Source of the DNA: Aquisalimonas sp. | Lineage (GTDB): Bacteria; Pseudomonadota; Gammaproteobacteria; Nitrococcales; Aquisalimonadaceae | DNA: 37,296 bases | NCBI GenBank assembly: GCA_007126095.1 | Contig: SLBZ01000088.1 | Location: 1-37,296 of the forward strand | Reading direction: 5' to 3' | Shown: piece after piece, positions 6,459 to 15,613 of the stretch | Layout of the letters: each line of letters opens with the position of its first letter | Numbering within the stretch: the first letter of the stretch is position 1 | The notes under the pieces: generated by a model | The model's input: only the letters and a program-made list of their open reading frames with translations | What the model was told of the DNA's origin: nothing | The model's database searches: none | Position numbers and translations under genes: made by a program

Positions 6459-8309
6459 ATGGCTCCGGATGGACCGACGGGTATGCGCAGCAGCGAGCCC
6501 GAAGCGAAACGCTTGCAGGAGGTGCTGTCGCTGGAGCTGCTGGACACGCAGCCGGAGGAGCGGTTCGACCAGTACACCCGTCTCATCGCCGACGTCCTGA
6601 ACGTGCCCATCGCGCTGATCTCGCTGATGGACGACGAACGGCAGTGGTTCAAGTCCCGCTACGGCCTGACGACGGAACAGACCCCGCGACGCATCGCTTT
6701 CTGCCGTTATGCCCTCGAACAGCAGTTCCTGGAGGTGCCGGACGCGGCCGAGGATGACCGCTTCCACGACAATCCCCTTGTGACCGGCGAGCCGAAAGTC
6801 CGCTTCTATGCCGGAGCCGTTCTCCATGGCCCAACGGGCGAGCCGGTGGGCACTGTCTGCATTCTGGATGCCAAACCACGGAAGCTCGGGCGCACGGGCA
6901 AGCGGCGCCTGCAGGCCTTTGCGCGTATGGTCGAGCAGGAGCTGGCATTCAACGCCCGCTTGTCCGAGGCGCGCGAAGAGATCGAGCAACGGGCGCTGCG
7001 AGACCCGGTCACCGGTCTCCCGCGCCGCTCCGTCATGATGGAACTGCTGGGCCGGGCCCTCGCTCATGCGGGCGAAACCGCACTGGCGGTGGCGCATATC
7101 CATTTCCCGCGCTTCGAGGAGGTGTTCAGCGTCTACGGCCGGGATCGCCTGGATTACACGGCGCAGCTACTGACCGAGCGCGTGCGGACCCGGCTGCACT
7201 CCCGGGACTATATCGGCCGTGTGGATGACGGCACGCTGATGGTCGTCCTGACGGGGCTCGAGCAGCAGCAGGTTGCCGTGGACCGGGTCACCGCGATCTG
7301 CGAGGCACTCAGAGCGCCCTATCAGATTGGCGGCGGGCAGCGGGAAGTGGTTGTCGCGTTCGGGGTCAGTCTGTCTCCCGACGATGGCGCGGACTCCGAA
7401 GCCCTTGCCGACAAGGCGCGCCTGGCCGCGCGGCAGGCGGAGAACAGCGGGCACCAGTGGCCTGTCTTCTATAGCGGCAGCATGAACGAGCAGGTCTCGC
7501 GGCGAGACCGCATCGCAAGACGCCTGGTGCGTGCTCTCGAACAGCAGCAACTGGAACTCTATTATCAGCCAGTGTTGTCAATGGATACTGGCAAGGTGGC
7601 CGGATGTGAAGCGTTGGCGCGCTGGTATTGCCCGCAGCTCGGGTGGGTTAGCCCCGGCGAGTTCATCCCCGTCGTGGAACAGGATCCGGCACTGTCCCAG
7701 GAGCTCACCGCCTGGGTGCTCGACACCGCCTGTCGTCAGGCCAGCGAGTGGCGGCAGCGCCTCGCCGTTCCCTTCTGGATCAGCGTCAATGTATCCGGCA
7801 ACGAACTGCACCGGCCCGAGTTCCCGGGGCTGGTGGAAGGGCTGCTCCGCAAGCACGCCCTGGACCCGGCCGCCCTGTTGATCGAGCTCACAGAGCAGAG
7901 CATGATTCAGGACGTCGCAGCCGCCGTACAGGCCATGAATCGCCTCGGGGCCATGGGGATTCAGTTCGCCGTGGATGATTTCGGCAGCGGTTATTCGTCG
8001 CTCAACTACCTGCGCCAGCTCCCGCTGGGCAAGCTCAAGATCGACCGCACGTTCATGGAGGATCTCGGCGGGGCCGGGGTGGGCCGGGAAGTGGTGCGCG
8101 CCATCATCAACGTCGGTCAGGCGCTCGGCATGACCGTGGTGGCCGAGGGTGTCGAGACGCAGGAACAGGCCCAGGTGCTCTGTGATCTGGGCTGCAACGA
8201 GGTGCAGGGTTTCCTGATGCGCCCTCCGGTACCAGCGGATGTGCTGGAAGCCATGGTCGCGGAAGGCGCGGCCATTCCCTGGGTCTGGGAGGAGAAGAGC
8301 GTGAGCTGA
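6459..8309 (+). CDS. GAF-GGDEF-EAL protein, probable c-di-GMP phosphodiesterase
   Basis: A cytosolic signalling protein of 616 residues. A GAF domain (about 20-160) is followed by a GGDEF-type domain (about 175-340, beginning RDPVTGLPRR) and an EAL domain (about 355-605). The GGDEF signature is replaced by RVDDGT (about 254-259), so diguanylate cyclase activity is unlikely. The EAL domain keeps its catalytic residues: EALARW (about 384), SVNVSGNEL, IELTEQS, DDFGSGYSS, KIDR and AEGVET. The best reading is a c-di-GMP phosphodiesterase controlled by a GAF ligand and perhaps by nucleotide binding to the degenerate GGDEF domain. ATG 6459 follows GGAAGGGGAAGG; GTG at 6456 is an alternative. There is no signal peptide or membrane helix. 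Confidence 0.9.
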   Translation: MAPDGPTGMRSSEPEAKRLQEVLSLELLDTQPEERFDQYTRLIADVLNVPIALISLMDDERQWFKSRYGLTTEQTPRRIAFCRYALEQQFLEVPDAAEDDRFHDNPLVTGEPKVRFYAGAVLHGPTGEPVGTVCILDAKPRKLGRTGKRRLQAFARMVEQELAFNARLSEAREEIEQRALRDPVTGLPRRSVMMELLGRALAHAGETALAVAHIHFPRFEEVFSVYGRDRLDYTAQLLTERVRTRLHSRDYIGRVDDGTLMVVLTGLEQQQVAVDRVTAICEALRAPYQIGGGQREVVVAFGVSLSPDDGADSEALADKARLAARQAENSGHQWPVFYSGSMNEQVSRRDRIARRLVRALEQQQLELYYQPVLSMDTGKVAGCEALARWYCPQLGWVSPGEFIPVVEQDPALSQELTAWVLDTACRQASEWRQRLAVPFWISVNVSGNELHRPEFPGLVEGLLRKHALDPAALLIELTEQSMIQDVAAAVQAMNRLGAMGIQFAVDDFGSGYSSLNYLRQLPLGKLKIDRTFMEDLGGAGVGREVVRAIINVGQALGMTVVAEGVETQEQAQVLCDLGCNEVQGFLMRPPVPADVLEAMVAEGAAIPWVWEEKSVS

Positions 8310-8403
8310 GGGCGCAGAAAGTCACTGAGACATGGCTTTGCTTGTTGAAAGGTTAGTATCCTGAGCGCATCAGGATCACGGTAACCGGAGCGGGTGGGAC
8401 GGC

Positions 8404-9060
8404 ATGGTGCGTGCGCCCCGGCATGAACAATCCCCATGGTCGGACACCGCCGTTCGGCGGGCCCGCCTGTGGTTTACGGTCTGGATGCTTTTCTGGGTGC
8501 CGGTCATCCTCTGGAGCTACGGGCCGGGGAATTTCCTCTGGACCTGCAATCTGGCGCAGTTCCTCATCCTGCTGGCGCTGTGGACCAACAACCGGTTGCT
8601 GCTGTCGAGCCAGGTGGGGACGGTAGTCCTGGTCGGGGTGTTCTGGACGCCGGACTTCCTGCTTGGTCTGTTCACCGGCGGGGATCTAGCGAACTTCACC
8701 GAGTACATGTTCAACCCGGAGCTCCCTTTGCTGGCGCGGGCGACGTCCCTGTTCCATATCGGTATTCCGGTGCTGGCGCTTTGGCTCGTGTACCGTGTGG
8801 GCTATGACGGGCGGGGCCTCTGGCTGCAGTCGGCGCTCACCGTCGCCGTTCTGCTGGCGACCTGGCTGCTGACGGATCCCGAGCGCAACGTGAACTGGCT
8901 GCAGGAGCCGCTCGGGCTCGAGCAGGTGTGGCTGTCCCAGCCCGCCTTTGTGGTTGTGATGATGATTCTCTATCCTGTGCTGCTGTTCTGGCCCGGCCAC
9001 TTGCTGACCCGCCTTGTGCTGAGTCGTGCCGGGCCCCGCCGCAGTCGCGTCACCTCCTGA
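8404..9060 (+). CDS. Uncharacterised polytopic membrane protein
   Basis: A 218-residue protein with about six hydrophobic helices separated by short loops (for example RLWFTVWMLFWVPVILW, LAQFLILLALW, SQVGTVVLVGVFW, LFHIGIPVLALWLVYRVG, PAFVVVMMILYPVLLFWPGHLL). It is rich in Trp and ends in a basic tail. I do not recognise a family or any catalytic motif. ATG 8404 has GGAGCGGGTGGGAC upstream. It is followed by an Atm1-type ABC transporter 23 bp downstream, so the two are likely co-transcribed; whether they work together is unknown. Confidence 0.7.
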   Translation: MVRAPRHEQSPWSDTAVRRARLWFTVWMLFWVPVILWSYGPGNFLWTCNLAQFLILLALWTNNRLLLSSQVGTVVLVGVFWTPDFLLGLFTGGDLANFTEYMFNPELPLLARATSLFHIGIPVLALWLVYRVGYDGRGLWLQSALTVAVLLATWLLTDPERNVNWLQEPLGLEQVWLSQPAFVVVMMILYPVLLFWPGHLLTRLVLSRAGPRRSRVTS

Positions 9061-9083
9061 CGTACCCGCAACGGGAAACACGC

Positions 9084-10892
9084 ATGCGCTCCTCACGAAC
9101 AACCGAAGCCGACGCCGGCAGGCGCCCGAACTGGCGCATCATCCGCAGTCTGCTGCCGTATCTGTTCGAGTTTCGCGGGCGAGTGATCATCGCCGTGATC
9201 TGCCTGGTGCTGGCCAAGGTGGCCAATGTACTGGTGCCCGTGGCCCTGAAGTATCTGGTGGATACGCTCGAGGAGGGCGGCCAGGACATGCTGCTGGTGG
9301 TGCCGATCGCCCTGGTAGTGGGGTACGGCCTGCTGCGGTTCTGCGCCACGTTCTTCGGCGAGCTGCGTGACGCCGTCTTCGCCCGCGTTGCAGAGCGCGC
9401 CATGCGGCGGGCCTCGCTGGAAGTGTTTCGCCACCTGCACAAGCTCCAGCTCTCGTTCCACCTGTCGCGCCAGACCGGCGCTCTGGCACGGGACATCGAA
9501 CGCGGCACCAATGGCATGAGCTTTCTCCTGCGGTTCATGCTGTTCAACATCGTGCCGACGCTGCTGGAGATCACCATGGTGGCGGTGATCCTGTTCATCG
9601 CCTTCAGCCCCGGCTTCGTGGTGACAGTGGTTGCCGCCGTGGTGGTCTACATCGCCTTCTCCGTGGTGGTCACCGAGTGGCGGACGCGTTTCGTGCGCGA
9701 GGCCAACACCATGGACAACCGCTCCAACACCCGCGCCGTGGACAGCCTGCTCAACTACGAGACGGTGAAGTACTTCAACAACGAGGGGTATGAAGCCGAG
9801 CGGTACGACCGCGACCTGGCCGCCTGGGAGTCCGCGCGCATGAAGAACCGGCTGTCCCTGGCCGCGCTCAATTCGGGACAGGCGCTGATCATCGCCGCGG
9901 CGATTACCATCATGATGGCCATGGCCGCCTACCAGGTGACGACCGATGCCATGAGCATGGGTGATCTGGTGATGGTGAACGCCTACATGATCCAGCTGTT
10001 CATGCCCCTGAACGTGCTGGGGTTCGTCTACCGGGAGATTCGTCAGGCGCTGGTGGACATCGAGCGGATGTTCGGGCTGCTGGGCGAGGAGGCGGGCGTC
10101 CGGGACCGCCCGGATGCGGCCGAACTGCAGCCGGATGGCGGTGCTGTTGCCTTCCGCGATGTCGGATTCGCCTATCAGCCGGAGCGCCGGATTCTGGAGG
10201 GTGTGAGTTTCACCATTCCCGCAGGCGCCAAGGTGGCCGTGGTTGGCCCCAGCGGTGCAGGCAAGTCCACCGTCGCCCGCCTGCTGTTCCGCTTCTACGA
10301 CGTGACCAGCGGCGCCATCACGGTGAATGGCCAGGATGTGCGCGATGTGTCCCAGAACAGCCTGCGCGCAGCCATCGGGGTTGTGCCCCAGGACACGGTG
10401 CTGTTCAACGACACGATCTACTACAACGTGGCCTACGGCCGCCCGGATGCCACCGAAGCGGAGGTGCGCCGCGCCATCCATCTTGCCGATCTGGATGATT
10501 TCGTCGCACGGTTGCCCGACGGGCTCGATACTGTGGTCGGCGAGCGGGGCCTGAAGGTGTCGGGTGGCGAGAAGCAGCGCATCGCCATCGCCCGGGTGCT
10601 GCTGAAGGACCCGCCCATTCTGGTGCTGGACGAGGCCACATCGTCACTGGACTCCGCGTCGGAGCAGGCCATTCTCAGCGCCCTGAACACCGTGGCCCGG
10701 CAGCGGACCACGCTTGCCATCGCCCACCGGCTGTCCACGATCATGGACGCCGACCGCATCGTCGTTCTGGATCAGGGGCGCGTGGTGGAGCAGGGCGACC
10801 ACCATCAGTTGCTGGCGACGAACGGCGTCTATGCGGCGCTGTGGCATCAACAGCAGAGCGTCGCCGCCGTGGAGGAAGACACGGTCTCATGA
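9084..10892 (+). CDS. Atm1-type ABC half-transporter (permease-ATPase fusion)
   Basis: A 602-residue half-transporter with an N-terminal six-helix membrane domain (about 20-330) and a C-terminal nucleotide-binding domain. Walker A is GPSGAGKST (about 387-395), the signature is VSGGEKQRIAIAR (about 491) and Walker B is ILVLDEATSSLD (about 511). NYETVKYFNNEGYEAERYD in the membrane domain is characteristic of the Atm1/ABCB7 branch, whose bacterial members export glutathione-linked metals or sulfur species. The frame is open further upstream, but ATG 9084 is preferred because upstream residues overlap the previous gene and look non-native. Its stop overlaps the next start (ATGA), so it is translationally coupled to the flavoprotein. 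Confidence 0.9.
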   Translation: MRSSRTTEADAGRRPNWRIIRSLLPYLFEFRGRVIIAVICLVLAKVANVLVPVALKYLVDTLEEGGQDMLLVVPIALVVGYGLLRFCATFFGELRDAVFARVAERAMRRASLEVFRHLHKLQLSFHLSRQTGALARDIERGTNGMSFLLRFMLFNIVPTLLEITMVAVILFIAFSPGFVVTVVAAVVVYIAFSVVVTEWRTRFVREANTMDNRSNTRAVDSLLNYETVKYFNNEGYEAERYDRDLAAWESARMKNRLSLAALNSGQALIIAAAITIMMAMAAYQVTTDAMSMGDLVMVNAYMIQLFMPLNVLGFVYREIRQALVDIERMFGLLGEEAGVRDRPDAAELQPDGGAVAFRDVGFAYQPERRILEGVSFTIPAGAKVAVVGPSGAGKSTVARLLFRFYDVTSGAITVNGQDVRDVSQNSLRAAIGVVPQDTVLFNDTIYYNVAYGRPDATEAEVRRAIHLADLDDFVARLPDGLDTVVGERGLKVSGGEKQRIAIARVLLKDPPILVLDEATSSLDSASEQAILSALNTVARQRTTLAIAHRLSTIMDADRIVVLDQGRVVEQGDHHQLLATNGVYAALWHQQQSVAAVEEDTVS

Positions 10893-12064
10893 CGCACTGG
10901 GATGTGGTGATCATCGGCGGCGGCGCCGCCGGCCTCTTCTGCGCGGCCCTGGCGGGGCAGCGCGGGCGGCGTGTCTTGGTGATCGAGCACACCAGCAAGG
11001 TGGGCCGCAAGATTCTCATGTCCGGCGGCGGGCGGTGCAATTTCACCAACATGTACTCGGAGCCCGAGAACTTCCTCTCGGCCAATCCGCACTTCGCCAA
11101 GTCCGCGCTGAGCCGTTACACCCCCTGGGATTTCATCGCCCTGGTCGAGTCCCACGGCATTCCCTGGCACGAGAAAAAGCTCGGCCAGCTCTTCTGCGAC
11201 AACAAGGCGCGGGACATTGTCGACATGTTGCTGCGGGAATGCCGGCGCGGTGATGTGCAGATCCTGACCCGGACCAGTGTAGAGTCCGTCACCGGCGATG
11301 GTCCGTTCCACCTGGCGACCAGCGCGGGCGCCCTCTCCGCCGAGTCCCTGGTCATCGCCACGGGCGGACTGTCGATCCCGCGCATGGGCGCGACCGATTT
11401 CGGCCAGCAGCTGGCGCGCGAGCGGGGGCTGAACATCGTGCCCATGCGCGCCGGCCTGGTTCCGTTCGTGTTCGGGCGCCGGCAACAGCGGCGCTACAGC
11501 GATCTCGCCGGCGTCTCCCTGGACGCAGTGACCGAAGCCGGCACGGCAGCATTCCGGGAGAATATCCTGTTTACCCACAAGGGGCTGAGCGGGCCTGCGA
11601 CACTGCAGATTTCCTCGTACTGGCAGGAGGGCCAACCGGTCACCATCGACCTGGATCCGGACGGCCAGCTGGAGGCGGCGCTACAGGCCGCGCGGCAGGA
11701 GCGCCCGAGGCTGCGTCTCCGGAGCCTGCTGGCCCACCACCTCACCCGCCGCGTTGCCGCGCGCTGGTGCGAGCAGGGTCTGCCGGACGCGCCCGTGGGC
11801 ACACTCTCCGACGCGGATGTGGACGCGGCCATCGCCGCCTGCCGGGCCTGGCGCATTCACCCCGAGGGCACGGAGGGGTATGCGACGGCGGAAGTCACCC
11901 TTGGCGGCGTCGATACCCGCGAGCTGTCGTCGAAGACCATGGCGAGCAGGGTGTTGCCCGATCTCTATTTCGTTGGCGAGGTGGTGGACGTGACCGGGCA
12001 TCTGGGCGGCCACAACTTCCAGTGGGCCTGGGCTTCGGCCCATGCCGCGGCTCAGGTTGTCTGA
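10889..12064 (+). CDS. YhiN/BaiN-type FAD-dependent oxidoreductase
   Basis: A 391-residue flavoprotein of the HI0933/YhiN/BaiN family. The dinucleotide-binding motif IIGGGAAGLF is at about residues 7-16, and the family hallmark GRKILMSGGGRCNFTN follows at about 38-53. GGLSIPRMGATDFG (about 165), THKGLSGPATLQIS (about 230) and the C-terminal GEVVDVTGHLGGHNFQWAWASA are also typical. BaiN-like members reduce double bonds in steroid substrates, but most proteobacterial members have no known function. ATG 10889 overlaps the upstream stop by 4 bp. Its 3' end overlaps the convergent acetyltransferase gene by 13 bp (12052-12064). Confidence 0.88.
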   Translation: MTHWDVVIIGGGAAGLFCAALAGQRGRRVLVIEHTSKVGRKILMSGGGRCNFTNMYSEPENFLSANPHFAKSALSRYTPWDFIALVESHGIPWHEKKLGQLFCDNKARDIVDMLLRECRRGDVQILTRTSVESVTGDGPFHLATSAGALSAESLVIATGGLSIPRMGATDFGQQLARERGLNIVPMRAGLVPFVFGRRQQRRYSDLAGVSLDAVTEAGTAAFRENILFTHKGLSGPATLQISSYWQEGQPVTIDLDPDGQLEAALQAARQERPRLRLRSLLAHHLTRRVAARWCEQGLPDAPVGTLSDADVDAAIAACRAWRIHPEGTEGYATAEVTLGGVDTRELSSKTMASRVLPDLYFVGEVVDVTGHLGGHNFQWAWASAHAAAQVV

Positions 12065-14754
12065 AGCGCCTGCTCCGTCTGCAGTTCCAGCTCGACCAGA
12101 TAGATCTGTGGGTAGCGCGGGGAGGTTCGCTTACGGAAGCCCAACCGCCGACAGAGCTTCAGCATGCGCGTGTTCTCCTTCAGCACCTCCCCGAAGAGGA
12201 TGTGGGTGCCGCGCTGGCGACAGTAGGTGATGATTCGCTCCATGAGTAGCCGCCCCAGTCCCTGGCCTGTCATGGTCTGGGGAATGATGATTGCGAACTC
12301 GGCGCTGTGGTTGTCCGGGTCGGTGGCAGCGCTGACGACGCCATGGACCCGGCTTTCACCGGGCACTCCGGGGTCGGTGAGCACGAAGGTCATCTCGCGG
12401 TCGTAGTCGATCTGGGTGGAGCGCGCCGTGGTCAGGTGTGTGAACTTCTGACTGGAGACGAAGAACCGCAGCTCCAGCTCGTCCGGGGTCAGGCTGGAGT
12501 AGGTGCGGATCAGCTCGCCCTCGTCCTCCGGCAGAATCGGGCGCAGTTGCAGTGTGCGCCCGTCGGCAAGCGTAATCTCCTCCTGGAGCTCCCGGGGGTA
12601 GGGGCGGATCGCCAGCCGGGCCGCGCCGGCGCCGGTGTCGGGGGCGATGCGCACGCGTGCGTCCAGTACCGTGACTCCGCGGGGGCCCGCAAGGACCGGG
12701 TTCAGGTCCAGTTCGCGCACTTCCGGGAGCTCCACCACCAGGCGTGACAGGCGGATCAGGGTCAGGGCCACCGCATCCAGGTCCACCGCCTTGAGGCTGC
12801 CCCGGCCCCGGAGCTGACGGTAGATTCGGGTACGGGCAATGAGGTCCCGGGCCAGTTTGATGTTCAGGGGCGGCAGGCCCGTGGCCTGGTCCCCGATAAC
12901 GTCCACGGCAACGCCGCCTTCACCGAACAGGATGACCGGGCCGAACTGGTCGTCATCGATAACTCCGGCGAAGAGCTCATAGCTGTCCGTGGGGTCCACC
13001 ATTCGCTGTACGGTAAAGCCGGCGTCGTCTTCGGGTGGCAGGCGCCCCTGCATGCTCCGGGCGGCGGCCTCCACCGCGTCAGGCGTCTCCAGGTTCAGGG
13101 CGACACCGTCCAGCTCCGTCTTGTGCAGCACGCTACGGGAGCGCAGCTTAACCACCCAGGGGCTGGACATGGTGGCTGCGATCCCGCGGGCAGCCTCCGG
13201 GGTGGACGCGGGGCGGGTCTCCACCACCGGAATGTCGAAGGCGGTCAGCAGTTGCTTCGAGATATCCTCGCTCAGCCATTCCTGTTCCGTGTCGCGGGCG
13301 GCGCGGATGATCGCCCGGGCGCTGGCGATATCTGGCTCGGTGTCTTCTGGCAGCGGTCGCGGCGTCTCCAGCAGCTCCTCCTGGTTGCGACGGTACTCGA
13401 GCATCTGCATGAAGGCGCGGGTGGCCATGAGCGGGGTGCGGAACGTGGGCACTCCATGCTGGCTGAGATGGTCGCGGGCGACGGCCGCGGTGGCTTCCCC
13501 CACCCAGCTGGTCAGCACCATCCGGTGTTTGCCCCAGCGGCGGTCCTGCTCCGCGACGCAGTCGGCCACGGCGATGGCAGCGTCCTCGGAATCGGCAATG
13601 GCCACCGGGCAGTTGATGACCAGCACGGCGTCCACCTCCGGTGCCTCCATCAGCACTTCCAGGCTGGCGGCGTAGCGGGAGCCCGGCGCATCGCCGATGA
13701 TGTCCACGGGGTTCTCCCGTGCCCAGCCTGTCGGGAGCACGGTGTCCAGTCGGGCCAGAGTCTCCTCGCTGAGCTCCGCCAGCACGCCGCCGCTGTCCAG
13801 GAAGGTGTCCGTGGCCATCACGCCCATGCCACCACCGTTGCTGAGAATGGCCATGCGCTCGCCAGTGGGAACCCCGCTCAGGCCCAGGGTCCCTGCCGCG
13901 GAGAAGAGCTCGTCGAGATTGTGGACGCGCAGCATGCCCGCGCGCCGGAACGCGGCATCGTAGACGGCATCGGAACTCGCCACCGCGCCGGTGTGGGATT
14001 CGGCGGCCCGCGCCGCCTCCACGTGGCGGCCGCCCTTGATGACGATGACCGGTTTCATGCGGGCGGCGGCCCGGGCGGCGGACATGAACTTGCGTACGTT
14101 GGTGATGACCTCCACGTGCAGGAGGATGGCGCGCGTGTGCTCGTCGGCGACCAGGTAGTCGAGCATGTCGCCGAAGTCCACGTCGCCCATGTCACCGAGC
14201 GCCACCAGATGGGAAAAACCGGTTCCGTGGTTGGCCGCCCAGTCGATGATGGAGGTCATGATGGCACCGGACTGGGTGACGAAGGCGATGCCCCCCGGCT
14301 CTGCCTGCATGTGCGAAACGCTGGCATTGAGGCCGGCATGGGGGACGATGGCGCCCAGACCGTTGGGGCCCATGACCCGGAGCATGTGCGGGCGCGCGGC
14401 GTCCAGCACCCGTTGCCGCCACTCCGCACCGGGGCGCCCGGGCCGGCCGCGGCTGATTACCGCTGCGGCACGGGTTCCCAGAGCGCCCAGCTCGGCCACC
14501 AGGTCCGGAACGCTCTCCGCCGGGGTGGCGATCACCGCCAGGTCCGGCGTGACGGGCAGGGCGCTTACATCCGGGTAGGAGAGCACCCCCTGGACGGCTC
14601 TGTGTCGCGGGTGTACGGGGAGGATGGGGCCCTGGAAGCCCGAGTTGAACAGGTTACGGGCGAGCACGGCGCCGATGGAACCCGGCGTGCGGCTCGCGCC
14701 CAGCAGCGCGATGGAGCGTGGCTTGAACAGGGCATCCATGTTGCGCGTACTCAT
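12052..14754 (-). CDS. Pat-like protein lysine acyltransferase (NDP-forming acyl-CoA synthetase-GNAT fusion)
   Basis: A 900-residue fusion. A CoA-binding domain starts near residue 6 (FKPRSIALLGASRTPGSIG), ligase-type domains run to about 460, an ATP-grasp domain starts at about 480 (VVKLRSRSVLHKTELDGVA) and a C-terminal GNAT domain occupies about 735-890 with the acetyl-CoA loop TGQGLGRLL (about 830). This is the layout of Pat, which acetylates a lysine of AMP-forming acyl-CoA ligases and switches them off. SHTGA near residue 254 retains a histidine at the position used for phosphoryl transfer in NDP-forming synthetases, so some synthetase activity is not excluded. It lies 58 bp after paaF on the same strand and may be the last gene of the paaN operon. 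ATG 14754 follows CGGGAG; ATG 14781 is an alternative. Confidence 0.85.
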   Translation of the reverse strand: MSTRNMDALFKPRSIALLGASRTPGSIGAVLARNLFNSGFQGPILPVHPRHRAVQGVLSYPDVSALPVTPDLAVIATPAESVPDLVAELGALGTRAAAVISRGRPGRPGAEWRQRVLDAARPHMLRVMGPNGLGAIVPHAGLNASVSHMQAEPGGIAFVTQSGAIMTSIIDWAANHGTGFSHLVALGDMGDVDFGDMLDYLVADEHTRAILLHVEVITNVRKFMSAARAAARMKPVIVIKGGRHVEAARAAESHTGAVASSDAVYDAAFRRAGMLRVHNLDELFSAAGTLGLSGVPTGERMAILSNGGGMGVMATDTFLDSGGVLAELSEETLARLDTVLPTGWARENPVDIIGDAPGSRYAASLEVLMEAPEVDAVLVINCPVAIADSEDAAIAVADCVAEQDRRWGKHRMVLTSWVGEATAAVARDHLSQHGVPTFRTPLMATRAFMQMLEYRRNQEELLETPRPLPEDTEPDIASARAIIRAARDTEQEWLSEDISKQLLTAFDIPVVETRPASTPEAARGIAATMSSPWVVKLRSRSVLHKTELDGVALNLETPDAVEAAARSMQGRLPPEDDAGFTVQRMVDPTDSYELFAGVIDDDQFGPVILFGEGGVAVDVIGDQATGLPPLNIKLARDLIARTRIYRQLRGRGSLKAVDLDAVALTLIRLSRLVVELPEVRELDLNPVLAGPRGVTVLDARVRIAPDTGAGAARLAIRPYPRELQEEITLADGRTLQLRPILPEDEGELIRTYSSLTPDELELRFFVSSQKFTHLTTARSTQIDYDREMTFVLTDPGVPGESRVHGVVSAATDPDNHSAEFAIIIPQTMTGQGLGRLLMERIITYCRQRGTHILFGEVLKENTRMLKLCRRLGFRKRTSPRYPQIYLVELELQTEQALQTT

Positions 14755-14812
14755 CCGCGCACTCCCGTTGTGGCGGGCCATGCCGTCGGACTTCCGCGGT
14801 CGCCGCCCCAGC

Positions 14813-15595
14813 TCAGCGGTCGCGGAAGATCGGTGCCCGCTTGTCGATGAAGGCGTTCATGCCTTCGGTTCGGTCTTCGCTGGCGAAACAGACCTGAAAC
14901 ATGCGGCGCTCGAACAGTAGCCCGCTGGACAGGGGCATTTCGAAGGCCTGATTGATGGATTCCTTGATCAGTCGCGTACTCATGCTCGAGTGTGCAGCAA
15001 TCCGGTGTGCGGTGGCCAGGGCGTCCGCATGGAGGGTTCCGGCCGGGGTGATGTAGGCCACCAACCCGGCCTGGAGCGCCTCTTCGGCATCCATGGTGCG
15101 GCCGGTGAGGCACAGTTCCATGGCGCGTGCCTTGCCCACGGCCCTCGCCATGCGCTGGGTGCCGCCGGCGCCGGGCATGATGGCCAGGCGCACCTCCGGC
15201 TGCCCGAACCGTGCCGTATCCGCGGCCACGATGAAGTCGCAGCTCATGGCGAGTTCGCAGCCGCCCCCGAGACAGTGGCCGGCCACGGCGGCGAGGACCG
15301 GTTTGCGGAACTCCTTGAGGTCGGTCCAGCCGGAGGCGGAGAAGGGAAAGTCGTCCTGCACGGCTTCGACACAGTTGAGCTGGGCCATGTCCTTGATGTC
15401 CGCACCGGCGGCGAAGGCTTGATCCTGCCCGGTGATGAGCACGGCGTTGATGGCGTCGTCCCTTGCGAACCCCCGCAGCGCGTCGCCCACCTCGTTCATC
15501 AGCTCTGCGCACAGGGCATTCATGGCCTCCGGGCGGTTCAGGTTGATTTCGCCCACCCGATCATGGGTGGTGACAGCGATGTGCTGGTAGTCCAT
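14813..15595 (-). CDS. paaF: Enoyl-CoA hydratase PaaF (2,3-dehydroadipyl-CoA hydratase)
   Basis: A crotonase-family protein of 260 residues with both catalytic glutamates in place: GGCELAMSCD (E114) and GQPEVRLAIMPGAGG (E134). AAGADIKDMAQ contributes to the oxyanion hole. In the phenylacetyl-CoA pathway PaaF hydrates 2,3-didehydroadipyl-CoA to 3-hydroxyadipyl-CoA. The assignment rests on the intact hydratase residues plus position: third gene of paaN-paaY-paaF, 18 bp after paaY. PaaF-type hydratases are hard to separate from general short-chain enoyl-CoA hydratases, so the specific substrate is inferred from context. Confidence 0.87.
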   Translation of the reverse strand: MDYQHIAVTTHDRVGEINLNRPEAMNALCAELMNEVGDALRGFARDDAINAVLITGQDQAFAAGADIKDMAQLNCVEAVQDDFPFSASGWTDLKEFRKPVLAAVAGHCLGGGCELAMSCDFIVAADTARFGQPEVRLAIMPGAGGTQRMARAVGKARAMELCLTGRTMDAEEALQAGLVAYITPAGTLHADALATAHRIAAHSSMSTRLIKESINQAFEMPLSSGLLFERRMFQVCFASEDRTEGMNAFIDKRAPIFRDR

Positions 15596-15613
15596 GGGAG
15601 CGCTCTCCGGTGG

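Noticed and set aside
9093..10481. A 462-codon minus-strand open frame opposite the Atm1-type transporter.
   Set aside because: Shadow of a confidently identified ABC transporter; the product is His/Gln-rich low-complexity sequence.
13123..14850. A 575-codon plus-strand open frame opposite the Pat-like gene.
   Set aside because: It is antisense to a gene with clear CoA-binding, ATP-grasp and GNAT motifs, and its own product is His/Gly/Arg-rich without any recognisable domain.
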